A DNA stretch of 42,362 nucleotides, taken from assembly GCF_902499135.1 (NCBI RefSeq), contig NZ_CABVPR010000051.1, positions 1 to 42,362 on the forward strand, read 5' to 3'. The notes below the pieces were generated by a model. The model searched no databases. It saw only the letters and a list, made by a program, of their open reading frames with translations, and had not been told where the DNA came from. Shown here one piece after another: positions 16,309 through 24,501 of this stretch. The stretch comes from Burkholderia dolosa. GTDB taxonomy: Bacteria > Pseudomonadota > Gammaproteobacteria > Burkholderiales > Burkholderiaceae. The stretch's first letter is position 1, and every line of letters begins with the position of its first letter. The translations under genes and the position numbers were made by a program.

Positions 16309-16506
16309 GTGCCCGACCAACGATCCGAAGGCCCGTTCGACGACGATCCTCGTCCGACCCCGCCCGAACAGCCCGAACTCGAAGACTGCTGCCAAAGCGG
16401 CTGCTCGCCGTGCGTGTTCGATCTGTACGACGACGCGCTCGCGCGTTATCGCATCGCGCTGGCCGAATGGGAAGCGCGGCACGCGAAACGCGCGCCGCGC
16501 GAATGA
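16309..16506 (+). CDS. Small oxidoreductase-like domain protein (65 aa)
   Basis: A 65-residue acidic protein with a GTG start. Its core Asp-Cys-Cys-Gln-Ser-Gly-Cys-Ser-Pro-Cys-Val-Phe-Asp-Leu-Tyr matches the short N-terminal oxidoreductase-like domain (four cysteines in CCxxGCxxC, then Val-x-Asp-x-Tyr). In eukaryotes this domain precedes cytochrome-b5-reductase-like enzymes, but in proteobacteria it usually stands alone. The clustered cysteines could bind metal or take part in redox chemistry. The C-terminal half is a charged helix. Single gene; function unknown. Confidence 0.8.
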   Translation: MPDQRSEGPFDDDPRPTPPEQPELEDCCQSGCSPCVFDLYDDALARYRIALAEWEARHAKRAPRE

Positions 16507-16584
16507 GCACGACGGTCCGCACGTCGCGCTCGCTCGCCGCCGTCGCGGGCACTGCTGTGCACACCGTGGCCCGCGCCGCGGCAC

Positions 16585-18057
16585 TCAGCCGACTTCATTC
16601 GCGTGCCCGTGCATCCGCCGATGCATCGGCCCGAGCGCGGCCGACAGCGCGATGCAGACGACCAGCACGGCCGTCAGCGCGAACATCGCCGTCCTGAACC
16701 CGTGCACATAGTCGGCGGCGGCCGGATGCGCGCCGACCCGCGCGAAGAACAGTCCGCCGAGCGTCGCGGCGCCGACGGCCGCGCCGATCTGCAGCACCGC
16801 AGTGACCATCCCCGACGCGACGCCCGCGCGTGCCGCGTCGACTTCCGCGAGCACGATCCGCACGACCGACGGCAGCACGAGACCCTGGCCGATGCCGATC
16901 GCCGCGATCCCCGCGTAGAAGCCGGGCCCCGGTGCGCGTTCGCCGGCCAGTGCGGCGGCGGTCGCGACGCCGGCGGCGAGCATCGCGAAGCCGAGCGTGA
17001 GCACGCGATACGCGCCGAACCGCGCGACGACGCGCGGCATCAGCAGCGGGCTTGCGAGAAAGCCGATGCCGAGCGGCAGAATCGCGAGTCCCGACGCGAG
17101 CGGCGACCAGTTCAGGCAGCCCTGCAGATAGATGCCGTAGCTGAGGAAGAACGCGGCGAGCATATAGAACAGGAACGCGAGCGCGAGCCCGAGCGCGACG
17201 ACGGGATTGCGGAACAGGCGCACGTCGAGCAGCGGATCGAGTCCGCCGGCGAGCCGGCGCGTTTCGACGGTCAGCAGCGCGGCGAGCATCGGCAGCGCGC
17301 CGACGAGACACGCGATCATCCACAGCGGCCAGCCGGCCTCGCGCCCGTGCGTGAGCGGATAGACGAGCATCAGCAGGAACAGCGACAGCAGCACCGTGCC
17401 GGGCACGTCGATTCGCTGGCCGCGCGGCGGCCGGCTTTCGGGGATGAAGCGCCAGCTGCCGATCAGCGCCAGGATGCCGATCGGCAGATTGACGAGGAAG
17501 ATCGCGCGCCAGCCGAGCCCGAACGGATGCAGGCTGATCAGCGCGCCGCCGCCGAGCTGACCGATCACGGCCGCGAGCCCGAATACGAATCCGTAGAAGC
17601 CCATCACGCGCACCTGCTCGTGCGGGCTGAACACGCTGCGGATCGTCGCGAGCACCTGCGGCGCGAGGATCGCGGCGAACAGTCCCTGCAGCACGCGGCC
17701 GCCGACGAGCACCGCGCCGGTGTCGGCGAGCCCGCACAGCGTCGACGCGACGACGAAGCCCGCCATCCCGAGCATGAACATCCGCTTGCGGCCGTACAGA
17801 TCGCCGAGGCGGCCGCCGGTGATCTGCATGACCGCGTTCGCGCATGCGTACGCGGATACGACGAGCTCGAGTTCGGCCGGACGCGCGCCGATGCCGTCGC
17901 GGATCGCCGGCAACGCGAGGTTCACGATGAAGTAGTCGAGCGGCGGCAGAATCGCGCCGACCAGCAGGACCACGAGCGCCCAGCCGTGATGGCTGCGCGG
18001 CGCCGCCTGGGCGGTCGGGCCGGCCGGCGCACGGTGCACGAGAGTGTTGTCGGTCAT
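16585..18057 (-). CDS. MFS exporter, DHA2 (14-helix) drug:H+ antiporter type
   Basis: A 490-residue inner-membrane transporter with about 14 predicted helices, the size and pattern of the EmrB/QacA (DHA2) group. Markers are Leu-Asp-Tyr-Phe-Ile-Val-Asn-Leu-Ala-Leu-Pro-Ala-Ile in helix 1, motif A Gly-Gly-Arg-Leu-Gly-Asp-Leu-Tyr-Gly-Arg-Lys-Arg between helices 2 and 3, Gly-Arg-Val-Leu-Gln-Gly in helix 4, and the Gly-x-Gly-Gly-Gly-Ala motif C in helix 5. It exports drugs or metabolites of unknown identity by proton antiport. It is divergent from a LysR gene 144 bp away, which is the likely regulator. The C-terminus is His/Arg-rich. Confidence 0.93.
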   Translation of the reverse strand: MTDNTLVHRAPAGPTAQAAPRSHHGWALVVLLVGAILPPLDYFIVNLALPAIRDGIGARPAELELVVSAYACANAVMQITGGRLGDLYGRKRMFMLGMAGFVVASTLCGLADTGAVLVGGRVLQGLFAAILAPQVLATIRSVFSPHEQVRVMGFYGFVFGLAAVIGQLGGGALISLHPFGLGWRAIFLVNLPIGILALIGSWRFIPESRPPRGQRIDVPGTVLLSLFLLMLVYPLTHGREAGWPLWMIACLVGALPMLAALLTVETRRLAGGLDPLLDVRLFRNPVVALGLALAFLFYMLAAFFLSYGIYLQGCLNWSPLASGLAILPLGIGFLASPLLMPRVVARFGAYRVLTLGFAMLAAGVATAAALAGERAPGPGFYAGIAAIGIGQGLVLPSVVRIVLAEVDAARAGVASGMVTAVLQIGAAVGAATLGGLFFARVGAHPAAADYVHGFRTAMFALTAVLVVCIALSAALGPMHRRMHGHANEVG

Positions 18058-18168
18058 GAAATCGATGTCCGGAAAAATGGGGATGCATGTGCGCCCCGTC
18101 GAACAGGGCGCCGAACCGCTATTCTCGGCATCGCCTACAAATCGGAAAAGCGGGAAATGATGGTAGTA

Positions 18169-18189
18169 TCCATCGCGTTATCCGATGGA
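18169..18189. promoter_or_regulatory. Inverted repeat in the MFS/LysR divergent promoter
   Basis: TCCATCG - 7 bp - CGATGGA is a perfect 7-bp dyad ending 12 bp before the LysR ATG at 18202. A partly overlapping GATGG-6-CCATC dyad lies just upstream. It is a candidate LysR autoregulatory site; no consensus is known for this protein. Confidence 0.45.
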
Positions 18190-18201
18190 TGGAGGAGGGC
18201 G

Positions 18202-19074
18202 ATGCGCGGTTTCGATCTGGATCAGTTGCGTACCTTCGCGGCGGTCGCGGACGCCGGCAGCCTGACTGCCGCGGCACCGCTGCTGCACCTGTCGCAATCG
18301 ACGGTCAGCGAGCAGGTCCGCAAGCTCGAGTCGCGTGCCGGCGTGCCGCTGTTCGTGCGCAGCAAGCGCGGCGTCGAGCCGACGCCGGCCGGCGCGCGGC
18401 TGTTGCAGCATGCACGCCGCATCGTCGCGCTGAACGAGGCCGCATTCGACGAACTGCGCGGGCAGGCGATCAAGGGCGAGCTGCGCGTCGCGATCACCGA
18501 CTACTACCGCACGCACGAAGTCGCCGGCATGCTCGCGCGGCTTCGCGAGTGCTATCCGCAGCTGAGCCTGCACGTGAGCGCGATGAAGAGCGCCGACATC
18601 GAGGCCGCGCACGCGAAAGGGCAGATCGATCTGGGTGTCGTGATGAACCTGTCGAGCGGGCCGTTTCGGCCCGCGTCGTCGGATACGCGCTGGGTGTTGC
18701 GGCGCGAGCCGCTGTCGTGGGTCGCATCGCCGGCGCTCGCCGAGCAGTTGCCGGAGCCGTTGCCGCTCGTGCTGCTGCCGGACGACTGCATGATGCATCA
18801 GATCGCGGTGCGCTCGCTCGACGAGCAGCGGATGTCCTACATGCTCGTGCACAGCGCATCGGGCGTCGCCGGGTTGCAGTCGATGCTTGCCGCGGGGCTC
18901 GGCGTCGGCTGCCTGTGTGCGTCGGCGATCGGCGAAGGACTGATGCGCCTTGGCGCGAAATACCGGCTGCCGCCGCTGCCCGACGCGGTGTTTTCTCTGA
19001 CGCCGCCGATGCCGGGCGAACGCGAGACGGTCACGCAGGCGCGCGAGATGCTGGCGCGGCAGCTCGTGATGTGA
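18202..19074 (+). CDS. LysR-family regulator divergent from the MFS exporter
   Basis: A 290-residue LysR-type regulator. The N-terminal winged helix-turn-helix (about 3-62) reads Asp-Leu-Asp-Gln-Leu-Arg-Thr-Phe...Ala-Ala-Pro-Leu-Leu-His-Leu-Ser-Gln-Ser-Thr-Val-Ser-Glu-Gln-Val-Arg-Lys-Leu-Glu. It is followed by a periplasmic-binding-like effector domain (about 90-285). The ATG at 18202 has a very strong GGAGGAGGG ribosome site and lies just after an inverted repeat. By family habit it controls the divergent MFS gene. The last 21 codons and the 3' flank are duplicated in tandem at 19157-19301. Confidence 0.93.
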   Translation: MRGFDLDQLRTFAAVADAGSLTAAAPLLHLSQSTVSEQVRKLESRAGVPLFVRSKRGVEPTPAGARLLQHARRIVALNEAAFDELRGQAIKGELRVAITDYYRTHEVAGMLARLRECYPQLSLHVSAMKSADIEAAHAKGQIDLGVVMNLSSGPFRPASSDTRWVLRREPLSWVASPALAEQLPEPLPLVLLPDDCMMHQIAVRSLDEQRMSYMLVHSASGVAGLQSMLAAGLGVGCLCASAIGEGLMRLGAKYRLPPLPDAVFSLTPPMPGERETVTQAREMLARQLVM

Positions 19075-19301
19075 GCGAGCGGAGCCGGGCCTGTGTCGCG
19101 CGGCGCGGCGATCGCCCGAACGCCGATCTTTTCTTTGACGCCGCACCGTACGATTGCCCGGCGAACGCGAAACGGTCACGCAGGCGCGCGAGATGCTGGC
19201 GCGGCAGCTCGTGATGTGAGCGAGCGGAGCCGGGCCCGTGTCGCGCGGCGCGGCGATCGCCCGAACGCCGGTCTTTTCTTTGACGTCGCACCGTACGATT
19301 C
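19012..19301. repeat. 145-bp tandem duplication spanning the LysR gene 3' end
   Basis: Positions 19012-19156 and 19157-19301 are near-identical direct repeats with period 145; a handful of substitutions are visible. Copy 1 holds the last 21 codons and stop of the LysR gene plus 82 bp of flank. Copy 2 is a promoterless copy of the C-terminal end. Nothing else is seen in the gap 19302-19464. Confidence 0.95.
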
Positions 19302-19464
19302 CGGACGCCGGCCGATTCTGCCGCGCACGCACGTGCGCCCGCGCCCGGCGGCGCACGATCCGATCTCAAACCACGCGCTCATGCATGAGCAGCCGGCGCT
19401 TCACGAATCGGCTCGCGCTCGCCGTAGCCGTGCGCCGGCCGCACGCACGACTGCGCATTTGCAT

Positions 19465-20166
19465 TCACGCGACGACAGGCAGCACGTCGACCGCATACCG
19501 ATGCCGCAGGCTGCGCCCGAGCACCGGATCGTGCAATTCCATCTCGAACGCATCGCCGTCGCGCATCGTCGCGATCGCGCCGTGCACGGCGACGGTGCCG
19601 CCGAACATCGCGCAGCGCGCCGGCATCGTGCGCCGGTCGTCGAAGCGCTGCCACAGCGCGTCCGGCGCGAGCAGTCCGCCGACCGCGCCGTGCTGGTACG
19701 CAATGCGTTCGCCGTCGCGCGGCGCCCACCACGAACGCATCTCGAGCGCGTCCCAATGATCGGCGACGTCCGCGTAGCGCCATGCGTCGCGTCCGAGCGG
19801 CTTCGCGCACATCTGCTTCGACACCGCGACGCCGTACGCCTCGACCGCGCGGTCGGTGTGATCGGAGCCGAGCGTCACCAGCGTGCCGGCCGCACTGTCG
19901 ACGAACACGCATTCGATCTCGCCGCCCGACTGCGTGCCGAGCACGTCGATCGAGTGCGCCTGCGTGAGCAGCGCCGGCGCGACGCGATAGAAGCACGGCG
20001 TGGTCGTCGGCGGCGCGACGCCGAGCGCCGCGAGTTCGTCGATGTGCGCGCGAATCGCGCGCGGGTCGCGGCCGGCCCAGCCGGCGATCACGACGCGCTC
20101 GATCTCGACGTCGACCGCGGTCGGCGCGTGTTGTGCGGCAATCACGTTGAATGTCAGCAGCTGCAT
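19465..20166 (-). CDS. DUF2848 family protein
   Basis: A 233-residue cytosolic protein that fits DUF2848. The core Tyr-Arg-Val-Ala-Pro-Ala-Leu-Leu-Thr-Gln-Ala and Gly-Gly-Glu-Ile-Glu-Cys-Val-Phe, and the conserved Thr-Leu-Gly-Ser-Asp-His-Thr-Asp-Arg-Ala-Val-Glu near 100 followed by Ser-Lys-Gln-Met-Cys-Ala-Lys-Pro, are visible. The acidic and histidine residues suggest a metal site, and a link to the fumarylacetoacetate-hydrolase fold is plausible but not proven. It is the last gene of a minus-strand cluster (SDR, LysR, DUF4286-like, MFS symporter, DUF2848), so a step in breakdown of an imported organic acid is the best guess. No clear ribosome site before ATG 20166. Confidence 0.85.
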   Translation of the reverse strand: MQLLTFNVIAAQHAPTAVDVEIERVVIAGWAGRDPRAIRAHIDELAALGVAPPTTTPCFYRVAPALLTQAHSIDVLGTQSGGEIECVFVDSAAGTLVTLGSDHTDRAVEAYGVAVSKQMCAKPLGRDAWRYADVADHWDALEMRSWWAPRDGERIAYQHGAVGGLLAPDALWQRFDDRRTMPARCAMFGGTVAVHGAIATMRDGDAFEMELHDPVLGRSLRHRYAVDVLPVVA

Positions 20167-20212
20167 GAAGGTATCCGTTTGACGAGCGAAGGGACGGGAA
20201 CGTCGGCGGTGC

Positions 20213-21520
20213 TCATTGCGCGAGCGGCCGGTGCGCGGTCTCGCGGGCGACGAGAAGCGCGATCGACGTGACGACCAGCGCGGCGCTCACGTACAGCGAT
20301 ACGGCCGTCGTCGTGCCCGTCTGGCGGAACAGCGTCGCGATCACGAGCGGCGCGAATCCGCCGCCGACGATGCCGGCGAGCGTGTACGCGAGCGACGAGC
20401 CGGCATAGCGCACGCGCGTCGGGAACTGCTCGGTCACGAACGCGCCCTGCGGGCCGTACATCACCGCGTGGATCACGAGGCCGATCGCGACGGCCGCGAC
20501 GATCGCAACCGGGCGCGCCGAATCGAGCAGCGCGAAGAACGCGAACGCCCACACGATGCCCGCGAGCGCGCCGGCCAGATACACGGGGCGTCGCCCGAAC
20601 CGGTCCGACAGCGCGCCGAAGCACGGCACCGCGAGCGCGTTGCACGCGGTGCCGACCATCACGGCCGTCAGCGCGACGGGGCGCGACAGATGCAGCACGG
20701 TCGTCACGTAAGTCAGCGTGAACACGACGATCAGCGCGTACAGCACGTCCGAGCCGATCCGCGCGCCGCCCGCGACGAGCAGGCGCCGCCAGTGGCACTT
20801 CAGCACTTCGGCGACAGGCACGTCGGCGGTCGCATGCGACTCGGCGAGCTGTTCGAACTGCGGCGTTTCGTCGACACCGCGCCGCAGCCAGAAGCCGAAC
20901 ACGACGAGCAGTGCGCTGGCCGCGAACGGCACGCGCCAGCCCCACGACAGGAACTGCTGCGACGTGGTCGACAACGTGACGAGCGCGATGCAGCCGGTGC
21001 CGAGCAGCGTGCCGAACGACGGGCCGATCTGCGTCCACGATGCGGACAGCCCGCGCCGGCGCTGATCGCCGTGCTCGACCGACAGCAGCACCGCGCCGGC
21101 CCATTCGCCGCCGAGCGCGACGCCCTGCACGAAACGCAGCGCGACGAGCAGGATCGGGCTCACGATGCCGGCCGTCGCGTAGGTCGGCAGCACGCCCATC
21201 AGCGCGGTGGTGACGCCCATCAGCACGAGCGTGAGCATCAGCACCGCGCGCCGGCCGATCCGATCGCCGAGATTGCCGAACACGAAGCCGCCGAGCGGGC
21301 GCGACACGTAGCCGACCGCATAGGTCGAGAACGCGAGGATCGTGCCGGCCAGCGGATCGACCGACGGAAAGAACAGATGATTGAAGACGAGCGCGGCGAG
21401 CGTGTTGTAGATCGTGAAGTCGTACCACTCGAGCGACGTGCCGATCATGCTCGCGGTGGCGAGTCGGCTGTTGCGGACGCGGCGGCGCGCGTGGACGGCA
21501 GGCTGGGCGAGAGTGCTCAT
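20213..21520 (-). CDS. MFS metabolite:H+ symporter (MHS family)
   Basis: A 435-residue, 12-helix transporter of the metabolite:H+ symporter family (relatives: ShiA, ProP, KgtP, CitA). Typical features are Ser-Leu-Glu-Trp-Tyr-Asp-Phe-Thr-Ile-Tyr at the start of helix 1, Arg-Pro-Leu-Gly-Gly-Phe-Val-Phe-Gly-Asn-Leu-Gly-Asp-Arg-Ile-Gly-Arg-Arg, Arg-Phe-Val-Gln-Gly-Val-Ala-Leu-Gly-Gly-Glu-Trp-Ala-Gly-Ala, and Asp-Arg-Phe-Gly-Arg-Arg in the second half. It imports an organic acid or osmolyte with protons. The ATG at 21520 is the only sensible start. It lies between the DUF4286-like and DUF2848 genes with short gaps (117 and 46 bp) and probably supplies their substrate. Confidence 0.93.
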   Translation of the reverse strand: MSTLAQPAVHARRRVRNSRLATASMIGTSLEWYDFTIYNTLAALVFNHLFFPSVDPLAGTILAFSTYAVGYVSRPLGGFVFGNLGDRIGRRAVLMLTLVLMGVTTALMGVLPTYATAGIVSPILLVALRFVQGVALGGEWAGAVLLSVEHGDQRRRGLSASWTQIGPSFGTLLGTGCIALVTLSTTSQQFLSWGWRVPFAASALLVVFGFWLRRGVDETPQFEQLAESHATADVPVAEVLKCHWRRLLVAGGARIGSDVLYALIVVFTLTYVTTVLHLSRPVALTAVMVGTACNALAVPCFGALSDRFGRRPVYLAGALAGIVWAFAFFALLDSARPVAIVAAVAIGLVIHAVMYGPQGAFVTEQFPTRVRYAGSSLAYTLAGIVGGGFAPLVIATLFRQTGTTTAVSLYVSAALVVTSIALLVARETAHRPLAQ

Positions 21521-21637
21521 GATGGGTGGCGTGTCGTGATGGAAGACGTGGCAGAGGAACGCACGAACGGCCGGTGCGCGGGCAGCGTGCGTGCGCTGCT
21601 GCGGCACGGGCGGCGTTCGTCGTCGGCGATCAGGCGA

Positions 21638-22324
21638 TCAGGCGGGCAGCGCGGCGGCGTCCGGCGTGGCCTGCGCGTCGCGGCACGCGGCCGGCGGCGA
21701 CGGGGCCGCGCGCCACAGCAGGCCGAACGTACGCACGTCGTCGTGTCCGGCGAGCGCGGCGGCCACACGGCGCGTCGCCGCCGCGTCGCTGCCTTCGATC
21801 AGCACGAGCGCGTCGGCGTCCGCGCGTGCGCACGCATCGGCGCCGATCGGCGCGGACAGCTCGGGCACCGTGCAGAACAGTCGCGCCGCATGAATGCCGG
21901 GCTCGCGCAGTGCGGCGTCGAAGCGCTCGCGCAGCCGTCGCACGTCGATGCGCTGCGCCGGCAGCACGAACAGCGCGAGCTGCGCGCCTTCGCCGTCGCC
22001 GGCTTCGATCGTCAGTTCGCCGACGCGCCGCTGCGTGCCGGTCATGCGTTCGAAGTTCGCGAGCGACCACGCGGTCTGCTGCGCGAACGCGCGCCGATAC
22101 GCGTCGCCGCGGAACACGTCGAGCGTGTCGGTCACGTACAGCGCGAGATACTTGCGCGGGCCGCCGTCGGTCGCACGAAAGCGGCGCGCGTGCGTGAAGC
22201 CGGGAATCGCGACGCGTTCCTGCATGTGCTCGCGGTCGTACCACGCGTTGAAATCGGCTTCGTGCTCGGCGTCGACATCGGTCCAGACGCAAAGCTGGCC
22301 GTGCGGAACGGAAAGACGGGTCAT
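21638..22324 (-). CDS. DUF4286-like protein (two ferredoxin-like halves)
   Basis: A 228-residue soluble protein. The first half has Val-Trp-Thr-Asp-Val-Asp-Ala-Glu-His-Glu-Ala-Asp-Phe-Asn-Ala-Trp-Tyr-Asp-Arg-Glu-His-Met-Gln-Glu-Arg-Val-Ala, then Pro-Gly-Phe-Thr-His-Ala-Arg-Arg-Phe. This is the signature of DUF4286/EthD-type dimeric alpha-beta barrels, in which the Tyr-Asp-x-Glu-His motif lines the cavity. The second half looks like a degenerate copy of the same fold. Its neighbours are a LysR gene, an SDR and a carboxylate symporter, so an isomerase, lyase or decarboxylase step is likely but unproven. The C-terminus is Ala/Pro-rich. Confidence 0.75.
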   Translation of the reverse strand: MTRLSVPHGQLCVWTDVDAEHEADFNAWYDREHMQERVAIPGFTHARRFRATDGGPRKYLALYVTDTLDVFRGDAYRRAFAQQTAWSLANFERMTGTQRRVGELTIEAGDGEGAQLALFVLPAQRIDVRRLRERFDAALREPGIHAARLFCTVPELSAPIGADACARADADALVLIEGSDAAATRRVAAALAGHDDVRTFGLLWRAAPSPPAACRDAQATPDAAALPA

Positions 22325-22393
22325 GGCGGGATTCCTTGCGACGGGTGTGTCAGGAATCCGCAGTGTCTCGAACGCGCGCGGTGCGCGTCCAAC

Positions 22394-22426
22394 AAGAAAA
22401 CAAATTCGCGGTGAACAGGTTTTCTT
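22394..22426. promoter_or_regulatory. Inverted repeat between LysR and DUF4286-like genes
   Basis: AAGAAAAC and GTTTTCTT form perfect 8-bp arms separated by 17 bp, 70-102 bp upstream of the DUF4286-like ATG and touching the LysR stop. The wide spacing suits an operator more than a terminator. A role for the adjacent LysR protein at the downstream catabolic promoter is an inference. Confidence 0.45.
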
Positions 22427-23420
22427 ATGAGCGGCGCGGGCGGCGTTTCGCGGGCGCAGCGTTCGCGGCCGTCGCCCGCTTCGCGTGCTGGGTTTTCGCG
22501 ACGCGCGGCGAGCGCGCGCCCGCGGCGTCGGGCCGTTGCGGCGCGGCCGGCATCGCGCGCGCGACGTCGCTTGCGAGCTCGGCAATGCGCGCGGCGACCG
22601 GCAGCCCTTGCGTGCGGTACGACGCGACGAGCGGCAGCGCGGGGAATTCGGGCTCGACGTCGAGCAGTTCGAGCGTGCCTTCGTGCAGCTCGCGGCCGAT
22701 GATCGCGGGCGGCAATGCGGCCACGCCGAGCCCGTCGGCGACGAGACGGATCATCGCGGCGACCGACGTGATGCAGTTGATGCTCGCCGGGCGCTCGACG
22801 GCCGCGAACAGCCGCTCGATCGTCGCATGCGGCCCCGAGTGCCGCGAGAAGCTGATGATCGGAAACGCGGCGAGGCGCGCGACGTCGAGCCGTTCGCCGC
22901 CGAGCCCGAGGCGCGGGCTTGCGGCCCAGCGCACCGGGAATTCGCCGAGCGGCAGGTTCGTCACGTCGGGGCCCGGCACCGGGTCGGTCTGCAGAATCAG
23001 GTCGACCGCGTCGGTATTCAGCAGACGGATCAGATGCAGCGTCGTGTCGCTGGTGATCTCGACGTCGAGACGCGGATAGCGCTCGCGCAACTGCGCCATC
23101 AGCGCCGGAAACCAGCTGTGCACGATCGATTCGATCACGCCGATCCGGATCAGGCCCGCGTCGCTCGCCGCATCGATGTCGCGCCGCATTTCGCTGTCGA
23201 GCCGCACGATCCGCTCCGCGTACGCGAGCATGCGCCGGCCGGCGGGCGTCAGCGTGGCCGAACGCGTGTTGCGATCGAACAGGCGCACGTCGAACGCGTC
23301 TTCGAGCGACGCGATGCGGCTCGACACGGCGGCTTGCGTCGTGTGCAGTTTTTCGGCCGTGAGCCGGAAGTTTTCCAGCTTGGCGAGCCAGACGAAGGTT
23401 TCCAGAAACCGGATGTTCAT
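22425..23420 (-). CDS. LysR-family regulator with basic C-terminal tail
   Basis: A 331-residue LysR-type regulator. The helix-turn-helix (about 2-60; Arg-Leu-Thr-Ala-Glu-Lys-Leu-His-Thr-Thr-Gln-Ala-Ala-Val-Ser-Ser-Arg-Ile) precedes a normal effector domain (about 90-290). A tail of about 40 residues follows, rich in Ala, Lys, Arg and Pro and ending Lys-Arg-Arg-Pro-Arg-Arg-Ser. The usual length is 295-310, so the tail is an extension that may aid DNA binding or be disordered. The gene lies in the same direction as, and between, the SDR and the DUF4286-MFS-DUF2848 genes and probably controls them. Confidence 0.93.
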   Translation of the reverse strand: MNIRFLETFVWLAKLENFRLTAEKLHTTQAAVSSRIASLEDAFDVRLFDRNTRSATLTPAGRRMLAYAERIVRLDSEMRRDIDAASDAGLIRIGVIESIVHSWFPALMAQLRERYPRLDVEITSDTTLHLIRLLNTDAVDLILQTDPVPGPDVTNLPLGEFPVRWAASPRLGLGGERLDVARLAAFPIISFSRHSGPHATIERLFAAVERPASINCITSVAAMIRLVADGLGVAALPPAIIGRELHEGTLELLDVEPEFPALPLVASYRTQGLPVAARIAELASDVARAMPAAPQRPDAAGARSPRVAKTQHAKRATAANAAPAKRRPRRS

Positions 23421-23483
23421 CGCGTCCCGAACGTTGAGGCTGCGCCGCGCAGGCGGCGGGTTCCGGCGATGTTAATGGATTTC

Positions 23484-23621
23484 GGCAACGGCAACGGCGT
23501 CAGCAGCGGCATCGGCATCGGCAGCGGCATCCGCATCGGCAGCGGTAACGGCAATGGCAATGGCAATGGCAATGGCAATGGCAATGGCAATGGCAATGGC
23601 AATGGCAATGGCAATGGCAAC
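23484..23621. repeat. Hexanucleotide array GGCAAT/GGCAAC
   Basis: A 5' degenerate part (GGCAAC, GGCATC, GGCAGC variants) leads into eleven perfect GGCAAT units at 23550-23615 and a final GGCAAC. It lies 60 bp past the stop of the minus-strand SDR and 63 bp upstream of the LysR ATG. It is related in sequence to the array at 14302-14403. Confidence 0.97.
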
Positions 23622-23681
23622 GCGGTGAGCGATGCCGTTCCCGTCAAACGGCTCCCAACCGCTCCACCGCGCATCCACACA

Positions 23682-24473
23682 TCAAAGCGCGTCGAATGCG
23701 AGCGTCGGTACGTCGACGATCGTCGCGCCGCCGTCGACGACGAGCGTGGCGCCGGTCACGAACGACGCGTCCGACGACGCAAGGAACGCGCACACGGCCG
23801 CGATTTCGTCCGCATCGGCTGCGCGCCGCAGCGGCACGTCGGCGCTCACGCGCGCATAGGCGCGTTCGAGCGTGTCGCCGTGCGCGTCGATCAGCGGCGT
23901 CATTTCCGCGTCGGCCATCGGCGTGCGGACCCAACCCGGACACACCGCGTTCGCGCGCACGCCGCGCGGCCCGTAGTCGCGCGCGAGCGACCGTGCGAGG
24001 CCGAGCAGTGCGTGCTTGCCGACCGTGTATCCGCACACGGCAGGCCCGGCCGCGAGCGCGGCGATCGATGCGACGAGCACGATGCTGCCGCGCTGCGCGA
24101 TCAGGTCGGGCAGGCACGCGCGCGCGCTGACGAATGCGGTGTCGAGGTTCGCGTGCATCGCGCCGCGCCACTGCGCGTCGTCGGTCTCGTCCGCGCGGCC
24201 GATACCGTGCCCGCCCGCGCAAGCGACGAGCGCGTCGATGCGGCCGAAGCGCTCGGCGATCCGCGGCATAAAGCGCGCCCAGTCCTCGGTGCCGGCCGCG
24301 TCGCCGGCGAGCGCGAGTCCGCCGGTTTCGGCTGCGAGCGCGTCGAGCGGCGCACGACGGCGTCCGATCAGTACGACGCGGTCGCCTCGCCGCGCGAAAC
24401 GGCGCGCGCACGCGGCGCCGATCCCGGTGCCGGCGCCGGTGATCGCGATCGTGCGCGGTTCTGCGTGGGTCAT
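23682..24473 (-). CDS. Short-chain dehydrogenase at the head of the LysR/DUF4286/DUF2848 locus
   Basis: A 263-residue classical SDR with Thr-Gly-Ala-Gly-Thr-Gly-Ile-Gly at 12-19, Ala-Cys-Ala-Gly at 84-87 (in place of NAAG/NNAG), Ser136, Tyr149 and Lys153 as catalytic residues, and the C-terminal Val-Thr-Gly-Ala-Thr-Leu-Val-Val-Asp-Gly-Gly. An Arg-rich stretch after the second strand (Ile-Gly-Arg-Arg-Arg) suggests NADP(H). The ATG at 24473 has GGAGAACGAG upstream. It is the first gene of five on this strand and is probably part of the same catabolic route. The substrate is unknown. Confidence 0.92.
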   Translation of the reverse strand: MTHAEPRTIAITGAGTGIGAACARRFARRGDRVVLIGRRRAPLDALAAETGGLALAGDAAGTEDWARFMPRIAERFGRIDALVACAGGHGIGRADETDDAQWRGAMHANLDTAFVSARACLPDLIAQRGSIVLVASIAALAAGPAVCGYTVGKHALLGLARSLARDYGPRGVRANAVCPGWVRTPMADAEMTPLIDAHGDTLERAYARVSADVPLRRAADADEIAAVCAFLASSDASFVTGATLVVDGGATIVDVPTLAFDAL

Positions 24474-24481
24474 CTCGTTCT

Positions 24482-24501
24482 CCGGAAACTTGGGGTTCCG
24501 G
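24482..24501. promoter_or_regulatory. Small dyad upstream of the SDR gene
   Basis: CCGGAA and TTCCGG flank an 8-bp spacer 9-28 bp upstream of the SDR ATG at 24473. It partly covers the ribosome-binding region. It could be an operator or an mRNA hairpin that limits translation. The rest of the gap to 24928 shows no gene or repeat. Confidence 0.3.

Noticed and set aside
16595-18088. Arg-rich open frames overlapping the MFS exporter on the same strand
   Set aside because: They are frame-shifted readings of the transporter, which has all family motifs in one frame.
19157-19301. Separate pseudogene of a second LysR regulator
   Set aside because: It is only the duplicated last 21 codons plus flank of the adjacent intact gene.
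23484-23621. Repetitive Pro/Leu or Ile/Ala protein read through the GGCAAT array
   Set aside because: Open frames exist in several frames purely because of the hexanucleotide repeat. There is no ribosome site or conserved flank.
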